Positions 8,806-18,434 of a stretch of 64,000 nt of DNA are shown piece by piece. This DNA is from Celerinatantimonas sp046054165 (GTDB lineage: Bacteria; Pseudomonadota; Gammaproteobacteria; Enterobacterales; Celerinatantimonadaceae): contig NZ_JBFNXK010000008.1 in NCBI RefSeq assembly GCF_046054165.1, forward strand, positions 62,001-126,000, given 5' to 3'. The position numbers and the translations under genes were made by a program. The notes beneath the pieces are model-generated. The model was not told the DNA's origin. It searched no databases and was given only the letters and a program-made list of their open reading frames with translations. The first letter of the stretch is position 1; each line of letters starts with the position of its first letter.

Positions 8806-9123
8806 CTATTTATTCGTGACCGGAGCTTGCTGCGCCCACGCTTCAAACCCACCATCTAACGAATAAACCTCTTCAAATCCCTGCTGGATCAAATACTGGG
8901 CGGCACCTTGACTAGAGTGACCATGATAGCAGACCACAATAATTGGAGTGTCCGGATCATGGTCATGCATCAGCGCTGTTAAACTCTGGTTGGTTAAATG
9001 GATCGCCCCTTGAGGATGACTCTGTTGATATGACTGATCATCACGGATATCCGCAATAATAGCCCCACTTTCAGCGACAAGCGCCTGCGCTTGTTCCACA
9101 TTAATATGTGCAAATTGTTCCAT
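8806..9123 (-). CDS. glpE: Thiosulfate sulfurtransferase, single-domain rhodanese
   Basis: 105 residues from the ATG at 9123, preceded by AAGGAG at ideal spacing; the longer frame upstream has no such site. It is a single rhodanese domain with the active loop VCYHGHSSQGAA, the Cys accepting a sulfane sulfur. GlpE of E. coli (108 residues) moves sulfur from thiosulfate to cyanide or thioredoxin. It is first of the glpEG pair. Confidence 0.95.
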   Translation of the reverse strand: MEQFAHINVEQAQALVAESGAIIADIRDDQSYQQSHPQGAIHLTNQSLTALMHDHDPDTPIIVVCYHGHSSQGAAQYLIQQGFEEVYSLDGGFEAWAQQAPVTNK

Positions 9124-9234
9124 TATCACTCCTTCACGATGACCTGAAAAATATGGGTATCCTGTCACGGTATCATGTTGATCCGTTGTTGGGGAGCCCC
9201 TTTTTAACAACAGATCAACATGCTATATCAAAGC

Positions 9235-10722
9235 TTAAGGATGCTGAAAACTTTTCCCATTCAGCAACAACTGGCCATTTTTTAACACCACATGGCTCGA
9301 ATAACGTTGTTTACTCTGATCATAAGCCAGATAACCACGCTGAGACTGAAACTCCAACACTCGCTGCACCTGTTCTGACAACATGGCAGAACGCTGATCC
9401 CTCAATTGCGGATGGTCTTTATCAAAAGATAATAGCCCCCGGATCAATTGCTGGATCGGCTCTTGATCGATGACCACATTTAAATCAGCCTGCACATGAG
9501 CCATCAATTCCAGTAACAAACCAACATCGCCCATCTGTTGTACACGTGCATCGTTTAAAGCTCCGATATCCAGATGTCCAGCTACCGAGACCTCATGCTC
9601 TTTTTGTTGCAAAGCTATCGGAGAGAACTGCAACTGAGTATGGCTGAGTGCTTTAGCCATCATGGCATCTAAATCTTGCTTATATTTCCAATCATGTGGC
9701 TGGTCTTGCATTTGCTTAAAGAAATGAGCGACCTCCCGATCAGAAGCTGCACTCATGTGATTGAGACTCACATTAAATTGTGGATTGCCAATCGCGATTT
9801 GATTGAACATTAAATCTGAAATCTGGCTGCGTAACGATGAGTCGAAAGTCTGCTGCTTCTGATCAAAAGTCGTGTTTCCTGACATCGTTAATCCAGAAAA
9901 CGTCATCACCTGCGGGCTATCTTCATCATCACTCAATACATGCATCGACGATGACCCCACTTGCATGGAAAACTCACCCGGAGCCATCGACGTCTGCGAC
10001 TGCCAGTGATAATCCGAATGACCCGAAATTCCCCCCAATGCCAGTTCAAGTTGTCCAACCGAACCATGACTAACATAACGGACAGAGAGATTGCCTCCCT
10101 CCCAGTTGACCTGCGTCTGCTGATGCCCTTTTAGATCGTCCTGACCTCGGATTTGCAACGCTTTAAATACAAATTTATCGGCCTGCCCTTTTCCGTTGTC
10201 CATGTTATAAATGGTGCGCGGCTCCACCCGAACCATGAAGTTTAAATTTTCCAACCAGCTATACGATACATCGGCCAGCAACGGAGACCCTTTCTGAAAC
10301 AGAGACTGAACAATTCGAGCGGCCCCCGGATGAGATGCAATTTGGGGATTATGAATCAGGCTACACTCCGATTTTGCAGAATCATTCACTAGTTCCATAT
10401 GCGTCTGAACCAGTTTGCCACTAAATAACTGCCGGTAACCAAATTCAGACTGACTATGTAGCTCCAGACAAAACCGTTGCTGATCATTCTGATTCAGGAT
10501 CTCCAGCCGTCTTACAGCTTGAGACGTCAGCCCCTGCACCTGAAAATCGGCCGAGCTCAGCGTGACATCAAATCCCTGCTCGACAAGATTTTGCCGAACA
10601 TCATCGGGAAAAGCCGGATTTTTAATCTGTTCGATCACGTAAGGCTTCATGATGTAAGGCGCGGCAACGATCCCTCCAGCAACAATAATAACGACGGCGG
10701 CCAGCGCTGTTTTTTTCAACAT
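9235..10722 (-). CDS. YdgA-family DUF945 protein
   Basis: 495 residues from the ATG at 10722 (GGGAA ribosome site); the frame extends upstream but without initiation signals. An N-terminal signal-anchor (MLKKTALAAVVIIVAGGIVAAPYIM) precedes a large soluble region, rich in beta strand and Gln, typical of DUF945/YdgA. These inner-membrane-tethered periplasmic proteins have poorly defined roles in envelope and motility traits. It is a single gene between glpE and the liv operon. Confidence 0.82.
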   Translation of the reverse strand: MLKKTALAAVVIIVAGGIVAAPYIMKPYVIEQIKNPAFPDDVRQNLVEQGFDVTLSSADFQVQGLTSQAVRRLEILNQNDQQRFCLELHSQSEFGYRQLFSGKLVQTHMELVNDSAKSECSLIHNPQIASHPGAARIVQSLFQKGSPLLADVSYSWLENLNFMVRVEPRTIYNMDNGKGQADKFVFKALQIRGQDDLKGHQQTQVNWEGGNLSVRYVSHGSVGQLELALGGISGHSDYHWQSQTSMAPGEFSMQVGSSSMHVLSDDEDSPQVMTFSGLTMSGNTTFDQKQQTFDSSLRSQISDLMFNQIAIGNPQFNVSLNHMSAASDREVAHFFKQMQDQPHDWKYKQDLDAMMAKALSHTQLQFSPIALQQKEHEVSVAGHLDIGALNDARVQQMGDVGLLLELMAHVQADLNVVIDQEPIQQLIRGLLSFDKDHPQLRDQRSAMLSEQVQRVLEFQSQRGYLAYDQSKQRYSSHVVLKNGQLLLNGKSFQHP

Positions 10723-10831
10723 TATAAATTCCCTGTTCTTATCTGTAACACGGTGATTAATCGATTGGAGGGAGCATTTTACATTGAGCAAAGCATCATG
10801 ACTATGCAACATCAGTTCACGAGGAGAAATG

Positions 10832-10853
10832 CCTCTGCTCATCAGAGCAGAGG
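10832..10853 (-). terminator. Hairpin after livF, probable operon terminator
   Basis: A perfect 9-bp stem (CCTCTGCTC / GAGCAGAGG) with a 4-nt loop begins 17 nt past the livF stop. On the minus strand it is followed by CATTTCTCC, a weak U tract, so it may instead stabilise the 3' end. Confidence 0.55.
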
Positions 10854-10869
10854 ACATCAAGGACGAGCA

Positions 10870-11577
10870 CTATCCTCCTAGATAAGCACTTTGTACCTGA
10901 GGATTACTCAGCAACGCATCACCACTGTCTTCCAATACAATCCGGCCATTTTCCAGCACATAGCCCCGATCGGCGAGTTTCAGGGCCTGATTCGCATTTT
11001 GTTCCACCAAAAAGATCGTCATCCCATCTTTACGCAGTGATTCAATAATATCGAAAATCTGCGCAATAATGATGGGAGCCAGACCCAACGAGGGTTCATC
11101 CAGTAATAACAGTTTAGGTTGACTCATCAGCGCTCGGCCAATAGCCAGCATCTGCTGTTCCCCCCCCGACATAGTTCCAGCCCGCTGATTACGTCGTTCC
11201 CGCAATCGAGGGAACAGATCAAACATCTGCTGCATCAACTCGATCTTTTCGGTCGTCGTCGCAAAAAAAGCCCCCATATAGAGATTTTCTTCTACCGTTA
11301 ACCGGGAAAAGATCCGCCGGCCTTCAGGCACAATGGCGATATTTCCGCGCATAATTTGCGATGTTTCTTTCTGGGTAATGTCTTCCCCATCAAAGAAAAT
11401 CTGCCCGGATGAAGCTCTCGGATCACCACACAAGGTCATCAACAAAGTGGTTTTCCCGGCCCCATTAGCACCAATTAAACTGACGATTTCCCCTTTTTCG
11501 ACCGTGATCGATACATCATCCAGCGCCTGAATTTTTCCATAATGGGTACTGACATGATCAAAACGAAGCATACTCAT
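10870..11577 (-). CDS. livF: Branched-chain amino acid ABC importer, ATPase
   Basis: 235 residues. Walker A is GANGAGKTT, the signature is MSGGEQQMLAIGRAL, Walker B LLLLDEPSLGLAP and the H-loop region VEQNANQAL. The LivF tail (RGYVLENGRIVLEDSG) separates it from LivG. It powers uptake of Leu, Ile and Val with LivG, LivH and LivM and a periplasmic binding protein. Its start overlaps the livG stop by 1 nt. Confidence 0.96.
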   Translation of the reverse strand: MSMLRFDHVSTHYGKIQALDDVSITVEKGEIVSLIGANGAGKTTLLMTLCGDPRASSGQIFFDGEDITQKETSQIMRGNIAIVPEGRRIFSRLTVEENLYMGAFFATTTEKIELMQQMFDLFPRLRERRNQRAGTMSGGEQQMLAIGRALMSQPKLLLLDEPSLGLAPIIIAQIFDIIESLRKDGMTIFLVEQNANQALKLADRGYVLENGRIVLEDSGDALLSNPQVQSAYLGG

Positions 11578-12347
11578 TATGATTCTCCCAGATAAGCTTT
11601 AATCACATCAGGATTTTGCCGGATCTGCTCCGGGGTACCATCAGCCAGAGGGCGCCCCTGATTCACCACATAGATATAATCAGAAATATCCATCACCAAT
11701 TTCATATCATGCTCAATCAAGACCACCGAGATCTTTTCATTTTGACGTAGATCGACAATCAGATCGTTCAGATCGGCCGTTTCTTTTGGGTTCAGACCCG
11801 CCGCGGGTTCGTCCAGCATCAACAGGCTGGGATCGGTCACCATACAACGTGCAATCTCCAATCGCCGCTGCTGCCCATAGGCCAAATTACCAGATAACCG
11901 ATTGGCAAAATCCAGCAAATCCACTTTCTCTAGCCAATAGCGTGCCTTATCTAAAGCTCCGGCCTCACTTTTGCGAAATGCCGGTGTTTTAAACAAACCG
12001 GAGAGAATATTGGTATTCAGATGATGGTGCTGAGCGATCAACAAATTTTCAATAGGCGTCATCTCTTTAAATAAACGCACATGTTGGAAGGTTCGAACCA
12101 TCCCTTTGCGAGCAATTTTATGACCCGGCAATCCTTGCACAGCTTCGCCTTTAAAAGTAATCGAGCCGGCTGTTGGCTTGTAAAAACCGGTAATACAGTT
12201 AAAGACCGTGGTTTTCCCCGCACCATTGGGACCAATGATCGAAACGACCTGTTCCGGTGCAATATCCAGCGCGACCTTATCGACGGCCACCAGCCCACCA
12301 AAACGCATGGTCAGATCTCTGACCGATAGTAAACTCTGGTTATTCAT
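11577..12347 (-). CDS. livG: Branched-chain amino acid ABC importer, ATPase
   Basis: 256 residues. Walker A GPNGAGKTT, the LivG-type VRTFQHVRLFKEMT block, signature NLAYGQQRRLEIARC and Walker B LLMLDEPAAGLNP. The VVLIEHDMKLVM switch region is typical of LivG. It is the second ATPase of the importer. It overlaps the end of livM by 8 nt. Confidence 0.96.
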   Translation of the reverse strand: MNNQSLLSVRDLTMRFGGLVAVDKVALDIAPEQVVSIIGPNGAGKTTVFNCITGFYKPTAGSITFKGEAVQGLPGHKIARKGMVRTFQHVRLFKEMTPIENLLIAQHHHLNTNILSGLFKTPAFRKSEAGALDKARYWLEKVDLLDFANRLSGNLAYGQQRRLEIARCMVTDPSLLMLDEPAAGLNPKETADLNDLIVDLRQNEKISVVLIEHDMKLVMDISDYIYVVNQGRPLADGTPEQIRQNPDVIKAYLGES

Positions 12348-13602
12348 TCGATCCCAACTCCATTTTTGGTCGACTCATCGGCAGCAGTCCTTGCGGACGC
12401 CAAACCATCATCAGTACCATCATCAGACCGAACAAAACCATCCGATATTCACTAAATTCTCGCGCGAGTTCCGGTAATACCGTCATAATAATCGCCGCTA
12501 AGACCACACCAATCTGTGAGCCCATCCCGCCGAGTACCACAATTGCCAAAATGATCGCAGACTCCATAAAGGTGAATGATTCCGGGCTGATAAACCCCTG
12601 ACGAGCCGCAAAGAAACTTCCAGCAAATCCAGCAAATCCAGCCCCAATGGTAAAGGCGGTCAGTTTAATCACGGTTGGATTCAGCCCCAGCGAGCGACAG
12701 GCAATTTCATCATCACGCAATGCTTCCCAGGCTCGACCAATCGGCATTCGCAGTAAGCGGTTGATGACAAACAACGTAACCACCACCAACAACAAAGCCA
12801 TCAGATATAAAAAGATCACTTTATGATCCGAGTTATAGTGGAATCCAAAGAAATGATCGAAGGTATCCCAGCCTCCATCCCGGGCATGACGGCTAAATTC
12901 CAAGCCGAATAGAGTCGGTTTCGGGATCCCACCGATCCCATTCGGCCCACCGGTCAGCCCAGTCAGGTTATTGAGCATAATCCGGATAATTTCACCAAAA
13001 CCCAGCGTCACGATCGCTAAATAGTCCCCTCGCAGCCTCAGCACCGGGAACCCCAGTAAAAAACCGAAAAAGGCCGCCAAAACGCCAGCAATCGGTAGAC
13101 ATTGCCAAAATCCAAGTCCCGCATAATGGTTCAATAATGCATAGCTATAAGCGCCGACCGCATAGAAACCGACATAGCCTAAATCTAGCAACCCAGCCAA
13201 CCCCACCACGACATTCAGTCCTAGCCCTAGCATGACATAGATAAAAGTCAGGGTGGCTAAATCAACGGCCCCGCGCGAGACCACAAATGGCCAGATAATC
13301 GAACCAATGGCTACAAAACTGACCAACCAGCGATAAAACTTAGGCGCTTCCTGCGGTGCTGGGAATTTAAAGGTCTGCTTCGGTTTGGCTTTACCCCACA
13401 AGGTCTGTAACGGCTCATGAAACAACTGAAACAAAAAGACCAGTAACCCACCGGCTCCTAATAACAACCAACGCGGCGCTTCAGACCAGGCCAGAGTCAA
13501 GCCAGTCGCTGTGGTATCCAAACGGATCCCCAACAACCATCCGGCTAAAACTAGATAAACCAGCAAAGATTTAATGGCCGTTGAAAAATCAAAATATTTC
13601 AT
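12340..13602 (-). CDS. livM: Branched-chain amino acid ABC importer, permease
   Basis: 420 residues, the long LivM form with an N-terminal extension of about 90 residues containing two or three extra hydrophobic segments. The core has the permease signature around VTLGFGEIIRIMLNNLTGLTGGPNGI and the EAA-like REDD segment (ALRDDEIACRSLGLN). It forms the inner-membrane channel with LivH. It overlaps livH by 4 nt. Confidence 0.95.
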   Translation of the reverse strand: MKYFDFSTAIKSLLVYLVLAGWLLGIRLDTTATGLTLAWSEAPRWLLLGAGGLLVFLFQLFHEPLQTLWGKAKPKQTFKFPAPQEAPKFYRWLVSFVAIGSIIWPFVVSRGAVDLATLTFIYVMLGLGLNVVVGLAGLLDLGYVGFYAVGAYSYALLNHYAGLGFWQCLPIAGVLAAFFGFLLGFPVLRLRGDYLAIVTLGFGEIIRIMLNNLTGLTGGPNGIGGIPKPTLFGLEFSRHARDGGWDTFDHFFGFHYNSDHKVIFLYLMALLLVVVTLFVINRLLRMPIGRAWEALRDDEIACRSLGLNPTVIKLTAFTIGAGFAGFAGSFFAARQGFISPESFTFMESAIILAIVVLGGMGSQIGVVLAAIIMTVLPELAREFSEYRMVLFGLMMVLMMVWRPQGLLPMSRPKMELGSNE

Positions 13603-14525
13603 ACTTTTTCAACCTCCGGACGCCCTAAAATTCCGGTTGGCATAAAGAGCAGTACCAAACACAACAACAGGAATGACACCACATCCGAATATTCCGGACT
13701 GATATAACCTGCGGTCAAAGCTTCGGTCACCCCAAGGAGCAACCCACCCAGTACCGCGCCCGGGATAGAACCAATGCCCCCCAATACCGCCGCTGTAAAC
13801 GCTTTTAGACCAGCAATAAACCCGATATACGGATTCACCACCCCGTAGTACACGCCTAACAACACCCCGGCAATGGCAGCCAATGCCGCCCCGACGATGA
13901 AGGTAAAAGCGATCACTTTGTTAGTATCGATCCCGAGTAAGCTGGCCATAGAAATATCTTCAGAACAAGCCCGGCAGGCCTGTCCCATGCGAGAACGTGA
14001 AATATAAGTGGTCAGACACATCATCGCGATAAACGTCACGACGAAGATCACGACCTGCATATAAGAAATGGTCAAATGAAAACTATTCGCCGGACCAATC
14101 ACCCAGCCACCGCTGACCAGGGTAGGAATCGCCACGTCTCGACTCCCCTGTGCCGTACGGACTAGGTTTTGTAAAAAGATCGACATCCCGATAGCTGAAA
14201 TGAGAGGGATTAAACGGTTACCACCACGCAGAGGTCGGTAAGCCACGCGTTCAATCGTCCAGCCGTAGATACTGGTGATCAACATACTGATGGCAAATGC
14301 CGCGATAAACAATAATGGGACATTATCAAACCCCATCAACATCAGCACCGATAATGCAATAAACGCAATATAGGTTCCGATCATATACACTTCGCCATGC
14401 GCGAAGTTAATCATACCAATGATGCCGTATACCATCGTATAACCGATAGCGATCAGTGAATAGGTACTACCCACCGTGAGCCCATTGATAAGCTGTTGAA
14501 TAAAATAATAAAAATGTTCAGACAT
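13599..14525 (-). CDS. livH: Branched-chain amino acid ABC importer, permease
   Basis: 308 residues, all membrane. It carries the LivH signatures QQLINGLTVGSTYSLIAIGYT, GMINFAHGEVYMIG and the cytoplasmic loop ACSEDISMASLLGI. It pairs with LivM. GGGG 6 nt upstream supports the start. It follows livJ after an intergenic hairpin, so it may be expressed at a lower level than the binding protein. Confidence 0.96.
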   Translation of the reverse strand: MSEHFYYFIQQLINGLTVGSTYSLIAIGYTMVYGIIGMINFAHGEVYMIGTYIAFIALSVLMLMGFDNVPLLFIAAFAISMLITSIYGWTIERVAYRPLRGGNRLIPLISAIGMSIFLQNLVRTAQGSRDVAIPTLVSGGWVIGPANSFHLTISYMQVVIFVVTFIAMMCLTTYISRSRMGQACRACSEDISMASLLGIDTNKVIAFTFIVGAALAAIAGVLLGVYYGVVNPYIGFIAGLKAFTAAVLGGIGSIPGAVLGGLLLGVTEALTAGYISPEYSDVVSFLLLCLVLLFMPTGILGRPEVEKV

Positions 14526-14568
14526 AGCAGCCCCGAAAAGGTTCTTCTTGCTTAAAACAGTAAGATGG

Positions 14569-14596
14569 AGGGTTACCAGAACAACCGGGTAACCCT
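14569..14596 (-). terminator. Hairpin between livJ and livH
   Basis: A perfect 9-bp inverted repeat (AGGGTTACC and GGTAACCCT, 10-nt loop) begins 11 nt past the livJ stop and has no U tract. Such hairpins between a binding-protein gene and its permease genes usually protect or partly terminate the mRNA so that the binding protein is in excess. That role is inferred. Confidence 0.55.
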
Positions 14597-14606
14597 GTCA
14601 TATCAA

Positions 14607-15725
14607 CTACTGCAATGCAGTCGAAGAACCGTTTGCATGCCATCTGAAGATGCCGAATTCAAACCCTCTCAAATCACCTTTTTGATCCCATTTCAATGGA
14701 CCCATCACGGTATTCACCGTATGCGTTCTCAAATATTTAGAAACGGCATCCGGATCATCACCAACCGCTTTGATCCCGGCGACAATGGTTTGTACCGCCG
14801 CATACGAAGTCCAGACAAATGGACCACTTGGATCTTTATTTTCAGCCTGCAGAGCTTTTACGATTTCGGCGTTCTCTGGATTCTGATCATATTTTTTAGG
14901 CAGGGTCACTAACAAACCTTCCGAAGCAGCACCCGCAATCGCGGATAGATCTTTATTCCCTACCCCTTCCGGCCCCATAAATTGTGCTTTAAAGCCTTTT
15001 TCGGCAGACTGGCGCAAAATCAGACCCAATTCAGGATGGTAGCCCCCGTAGTAAACAAAATCGGCATTTTCCTGTTTGAGTTTGGCAATCAGTGCGGAAA
15101 AGTCTTTTGAACCACTGGTGATCCCATCGAATGAAACCACTTTAATCCCTGCTTTTTTCAGATTGTCACGAACGGCGGTCGCAATCCCTTCACCGTATTG
15201 CTGTTTATCGTGCACAATCGCCACTCGTTTAGGTTTCACATGATCAATAATATATTTCGCCGCGGTAGGTCCCTGATCACTATCCAGACCGATGGTACGA
15301 TAGATAAATTTGTACCCGCGAGTAGTAATCCCTGGGCTGGTGGCTGCTGGAGTGACCATCAACACGCCTTCATCTTCGTAAACATCTGAAGCAGGCTGAG
15401 TCGCACCGGAACACAAATGCCCGACCACGAAAGAAATCTGATCGTTCACAATACGGTTCGCAACCGCAACGGCTTGTTTAGGTTCACAGGCATCATCATA
15501 ATCAATGGCTTCAATTTTTTTGCCATCGATACCACCAGCTTTATTAATTAATTCAACAGCGACATGAGCACCGTCAAATTCCATATCACCATATTGAGCA
15601 ACCGGACCGGTTTCTGGGCCTGCAATCGCGATTCTGACACTATCGGCGGCCTGCGCCATGGAAGCACCACCTATGAGAGCGAGAGAAACAGCGACTACAG
15701 CCGCTTTTTTAGTCCATTTCATCAT
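14607..15725 (-). CDS. livJ: Branched-chain amino acid-binding periplasmic protein
   Basis: 372 residues from the ATG at 15725, preceded by ACGGAG; the frame opens six codons earlier with no better signal. A signal peptide (about 1-26, ending SMAQA-AD) precedes a type I periplasmic binding fold (VRIAIAGPETGPVAQYG, LVNKAGGIDGKKIE-like region, VVGHLCSGATQPASDVYEDEGVLM, YGEGIATAVRDNLKKAGI). It delivers Leu/Ile/Val (or Leu alone as LivK) to LivHMGF. It is first gene of the five-gene operon. Confidence 0.94.
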   Translation of the reverse strand: MMKWTKKAAVVAVSLALIGGASMAQAADSVRIAIAGPETGPVAQYGDMEFDGAHVAVELINKAGGIDGKKIEAIDYDDACEPKQAVAVANRIVNDQISFVVGHLCSGATQPASDVYEDEGVLMVTPAATSPGITTRGYKFIYRTIGLDSDQGPTAAKYIIDHVKPKRVAIVHDKQQYGEGIATAVRDNLKKAGIKVVSFDGITSGSKDFSALIAKLKQENADFVYYGGYHPELGLILRQSAEKGFKAQFMGPEGVGNKDLSAIAGAASEGLLVTLPKKYDQNPENAEIVKALQAENKDPSGPFVWTSYAAVQTIVAGIKAVGDDPDAVSKYLRTHTVNTVMGPLKWDQKGDLRGFEFGIFRWHANGSSTALQ

Positions 15726-16084
15726 ATGATTCTCCGTAACCATTTCGTTTTATAATTAATTTATATGCAATGTTGTGTGTTTTTATCCACAGTTAACGTT
15801 ATAAAATTCTCTATCAACTGTGATTAGTAGCAGTTTTACCTCATTGTACCGAGATTCGGCAAGCGCTTCGCAAAGCAAAAAATAAGGAGTTTTCAACTTT
15901 TAAAGGGAGTAATTGCAAATAAATTAGACAATAAAGTGGAAATATTTAGCGGTTTAGTTACGAATAAAATAAAAAACCTGATTCAGTGGATTAAATCAGC
16001 AGAATAAACTTATTTAAATAATCTGATTAGCGATTGATCAAATACACTAATTTGCCCCGCATCGCAGCCTTTCACTCTGTGCCG
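15726..16084. other. AT-rich leader/promoter region of livJ, no gene seen
   Basis: The region between livJ and the prlC terminator is AT-rich. It presumably contains the livJ promoter and regulatory sites. I see no open frame with initiation signals and no structured RNA. Confidence 0.4.
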
Positions 16085-16128
16085 AAAACAAAAAGGCCTG
16101 AGTTCGATAACATCTCGAACTCAGGCCT
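16085..16128 (-). terminator. Rho-independent terminator of prlC
   Basis: A perfect 14-bp stem (AGGCCTGAGTTCGA at 16094-16107 and its complement at 16115-16128, 7-nt loop) is followed on the minus strand by TTTTTGTTTT. It lies about 60 nt past the prlC stop. Confidence 0.9.
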
Positions 16129-16187
16129 AGAAATGAGCCAACTGGATGGATCAACTCCCCTCAGCCACTTTAGTGGTGAAGATTCGA

Positions 16188-18221
16188 TCAACCATGAATA
16201 CCACTATGGCGTAGTAGTGCATCGACCTGCGGCTGCCGACCTCGGAATGCTTTAAATAATTCCATCGGTTCCTGAGAGCCCCCTTTCTCTAAAATATTCT
16301 GCAAGAAAGATTGGCCGGTCTGTTCATCAAAAATGCCATTTTCCTCAAATAGTGAAAATGCATCCGAGGAAAGCACTTCAGCCCATTTATAGCTGTAGTA
16401 GCCTGCGGCATAGCCTCCGGCAAAAATATGAGAGAAGCCGTTCTGGAAACGGTTAAAGTCTGGAGTGACCATCACCGAAACCTCTTTTCGGACATCATTC
16501 AATACTTTCTGAACCGATAATTGGGCCGGATCTTGACTGTGTAATTTAAAGTCAAAAAGCGCGAATTCCAGCTGTCGCAGCATTGCCATAGCCGAATGAT
16601 AATTGCGAGCCGCCAGCAATTTATCCAATAATTCGGAGGGCAGTGATTCCCCGCTCTGGTAATGCCCGGAAATAAAGCTTAGCGCCTCACCCTGCCAACA
16701 CCAGTTTTCCATAAACTGGCTAGGTAATTCGACCGCATCCCACGCCACACCATTAATGCCTGACACCGATGCCACATCGATCTGAGTCAACATATGATGC
16801 AAACCATGCCCGAATTCATGGAACAACGTCAGCACTTCATCATGAGTAAACAGGGCAGGTTTATCCCCCACCGGTCGGTTGAAGTTACAGGTAAGGTAAG
16901 CCACCGGCAATTGCAAACGGCCATTCGTCGTGATCCGCCGAACCTGGCATTCATCCATCCAGGCCCCACCCCGTTTATGTTCACGGGCATACAAATCTAA
17001 ATAGAAAGAGGCTCGCAGTTCATTCTGCTGATCGTAGATCTCAAAGTAGCGAACTTCCGGATGCCACAACTCATCATTGTGAGCTTCCTGGACCCGAATA
17101 TGATACAAGCGATGAACCACTTCAAACAGCCCAGACAATACGGTTTGCTCCGGAAAATAAGGCCGTAACTGCTCATCTGAAATCGCATACTTATGCTGTT
17201 TTAGTTTTTCGCTGTAATAACCGATATCCCAGGCCTGCAAACTTTCCACACCATGATGTTGACGGGCATAATCCTGCAATTCAGCCAATTCTTGTTCCGC
17301 CTGAGGTTTCGAACGATTGGCCAGATCTTCTAAAAAGCCAATGACCTGATCACGACTCTGCGCCATTTTAGTCGCCAACGACAGATCCGCATACGTCTCA
17401 AATCCCAGCAATTGGGCCAATTCATAACGCAGTGCCAGCGTTTCTTCAATCACACCGGTGTTATCAAATTCCCCGGCATTCGGTCCTAATTCGGAAGCCC
17501 GAGTGGTGTAAGCCCGATACATCTCTTCACGCAACTCTCGATCGTCAGCATAAGTCATGACCGGCAAATAACTGGGGATATCCAGTGTTAACAGATAACC
17601 GTCCATCTCTTTATTTTTAGCGGCCGCAGCGGCTGCTTCCAGTGCCGACTCAGGAAGTCCGGCTAAACGAGAGGCATCGGTCAAATGTTTTTGCCAAGCA
17701 TGAGTGGCATCCAATACATGGTTGGAAAATGTCGAACCCAACTCTGACAAGCGTTGACTAATTTCACCAAATCGTTGTTGCTTCTCTTTCGGTAGACCAA
17801 TACCAGAAAGTTCAAAATCCCGGAGCGAGTCGGTGATGGTTTTCTGTTGTGCCAGAGAAAACGATGCAAAAGCGTCACTCTCTTTTATTTGCTGGTACGC
17901 CTGATATAAGCCCTGATGCTGCCCTAAGAAAGTACTTAAATCAGATAACAACGGCAGACAGCTTTCATAGGCTTCACGCAGGCTTTCACTATTCATCACC
18001 GAATTTAAATGGCTCACCGGCGACCAAATCCGACTCAGCCGATCACTGACATCAGTCAGCGGTTCAATGAAATTATCCCAACTGAACACATCCTGTTTGA
18101 GAACTTTTGCAACGGTATCCCGATATTCGGTAATCGCCTGTTCCACAGCGGGACGAACATGTTCGGGAAGGATCTTGGAAAACGGAGGTAAACCTTTAAA
18201 TTCTAATAGGGGATTTGACAT
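16188..18221 (-). CDS. prlC: Oligopeptidase A, M3-family zinc metallopeptidase
   Basis: 677 residues, close to E. coli OpdA (680). The zinc site HEFGH is at about residue 468 in LTLFHEFGHGLHHML, with the distal Glu in the GINGVAWDAVELPSQFMENW segment. It is cytoplasmic and degrades short peptides, including cleaved signal peptides. CAGGAG precedes the ATG at 18221. In E. coli prlC is also close to gor, which lies 2 kb away here on the opposite strand. Confidence 0.96.
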   Translation of the reverse strand: MSNPLLEFKGLPPFSKILPEHVRPAVEQAITEYRDTVAKVLKQDVFSWDNFIEPLTDVSDRLSRIWSPVSHLNSVMNSESLREAYESCLPLLSDLSTFLGQHQGLYQAYQQIKESDAFASFSLAQQKTITDSLRDFELSGIGLPKEKQQRFGEISQRLSELGSTFSNHVLDATHAWQKHLTDASRLAGLPESALEAAAAAAKNKEMDGYLLTLDIPSYLPVMTYADDRELREEMYRAYTTRASELGPNAGEFDNTGVIEETLALRYELAQLLGFETYADLSLATKMAQSRDQVIGFLEDLANRSKPQAEQELAELQDYARQHHGVESLQAWDIGYYSEKLKQHKYAISDEQLRPYFPEQTVLSGLFEVVHRLYHIRVQEAHNDELWHPEVRYFEIYDQQNELRASFYLDLYAREHKRGGAWMDECQVRRITTNGRLQLPVAYLTCNFNRPVGDKPALFTHDEVLTLFHEFGHGLHHMLTQIDVASVSGINGVAWDAVELPSQFMENWCWQGEALSFISGHYQSGESLPSELLDKLLAARNYHSAMAMLRQLEFALFDFKLHSQDPAQLSVQKVLNDVRKEVSVMVTPDFNRFQNGFSHIFAGGYAAGYYSYKWAEVLSSDAFSLFEENGIFDEQTGQSFLQNILEKGGSQEPMELFKAFRGRQPQVDALLRHSGIHG

Positions 18222-18434
18222 ATCGGCTCCTGATAGCGGGGCGCATAAATGCGCCGAATATTGTCAATATGGAGACATTTTCCGACGAATTCAACCAAAG
18301 GTCGGTCTCATCGGTGACAGCATAGTCCAATATAGGTGATCGAAGTGAGACCTCCAGCTTTAATCCACCCATCAAAATACATCAATTTAAGCTATTCTGA
18401 TTTATATCAGTCAGGGAGAAGGCACTGGATACAT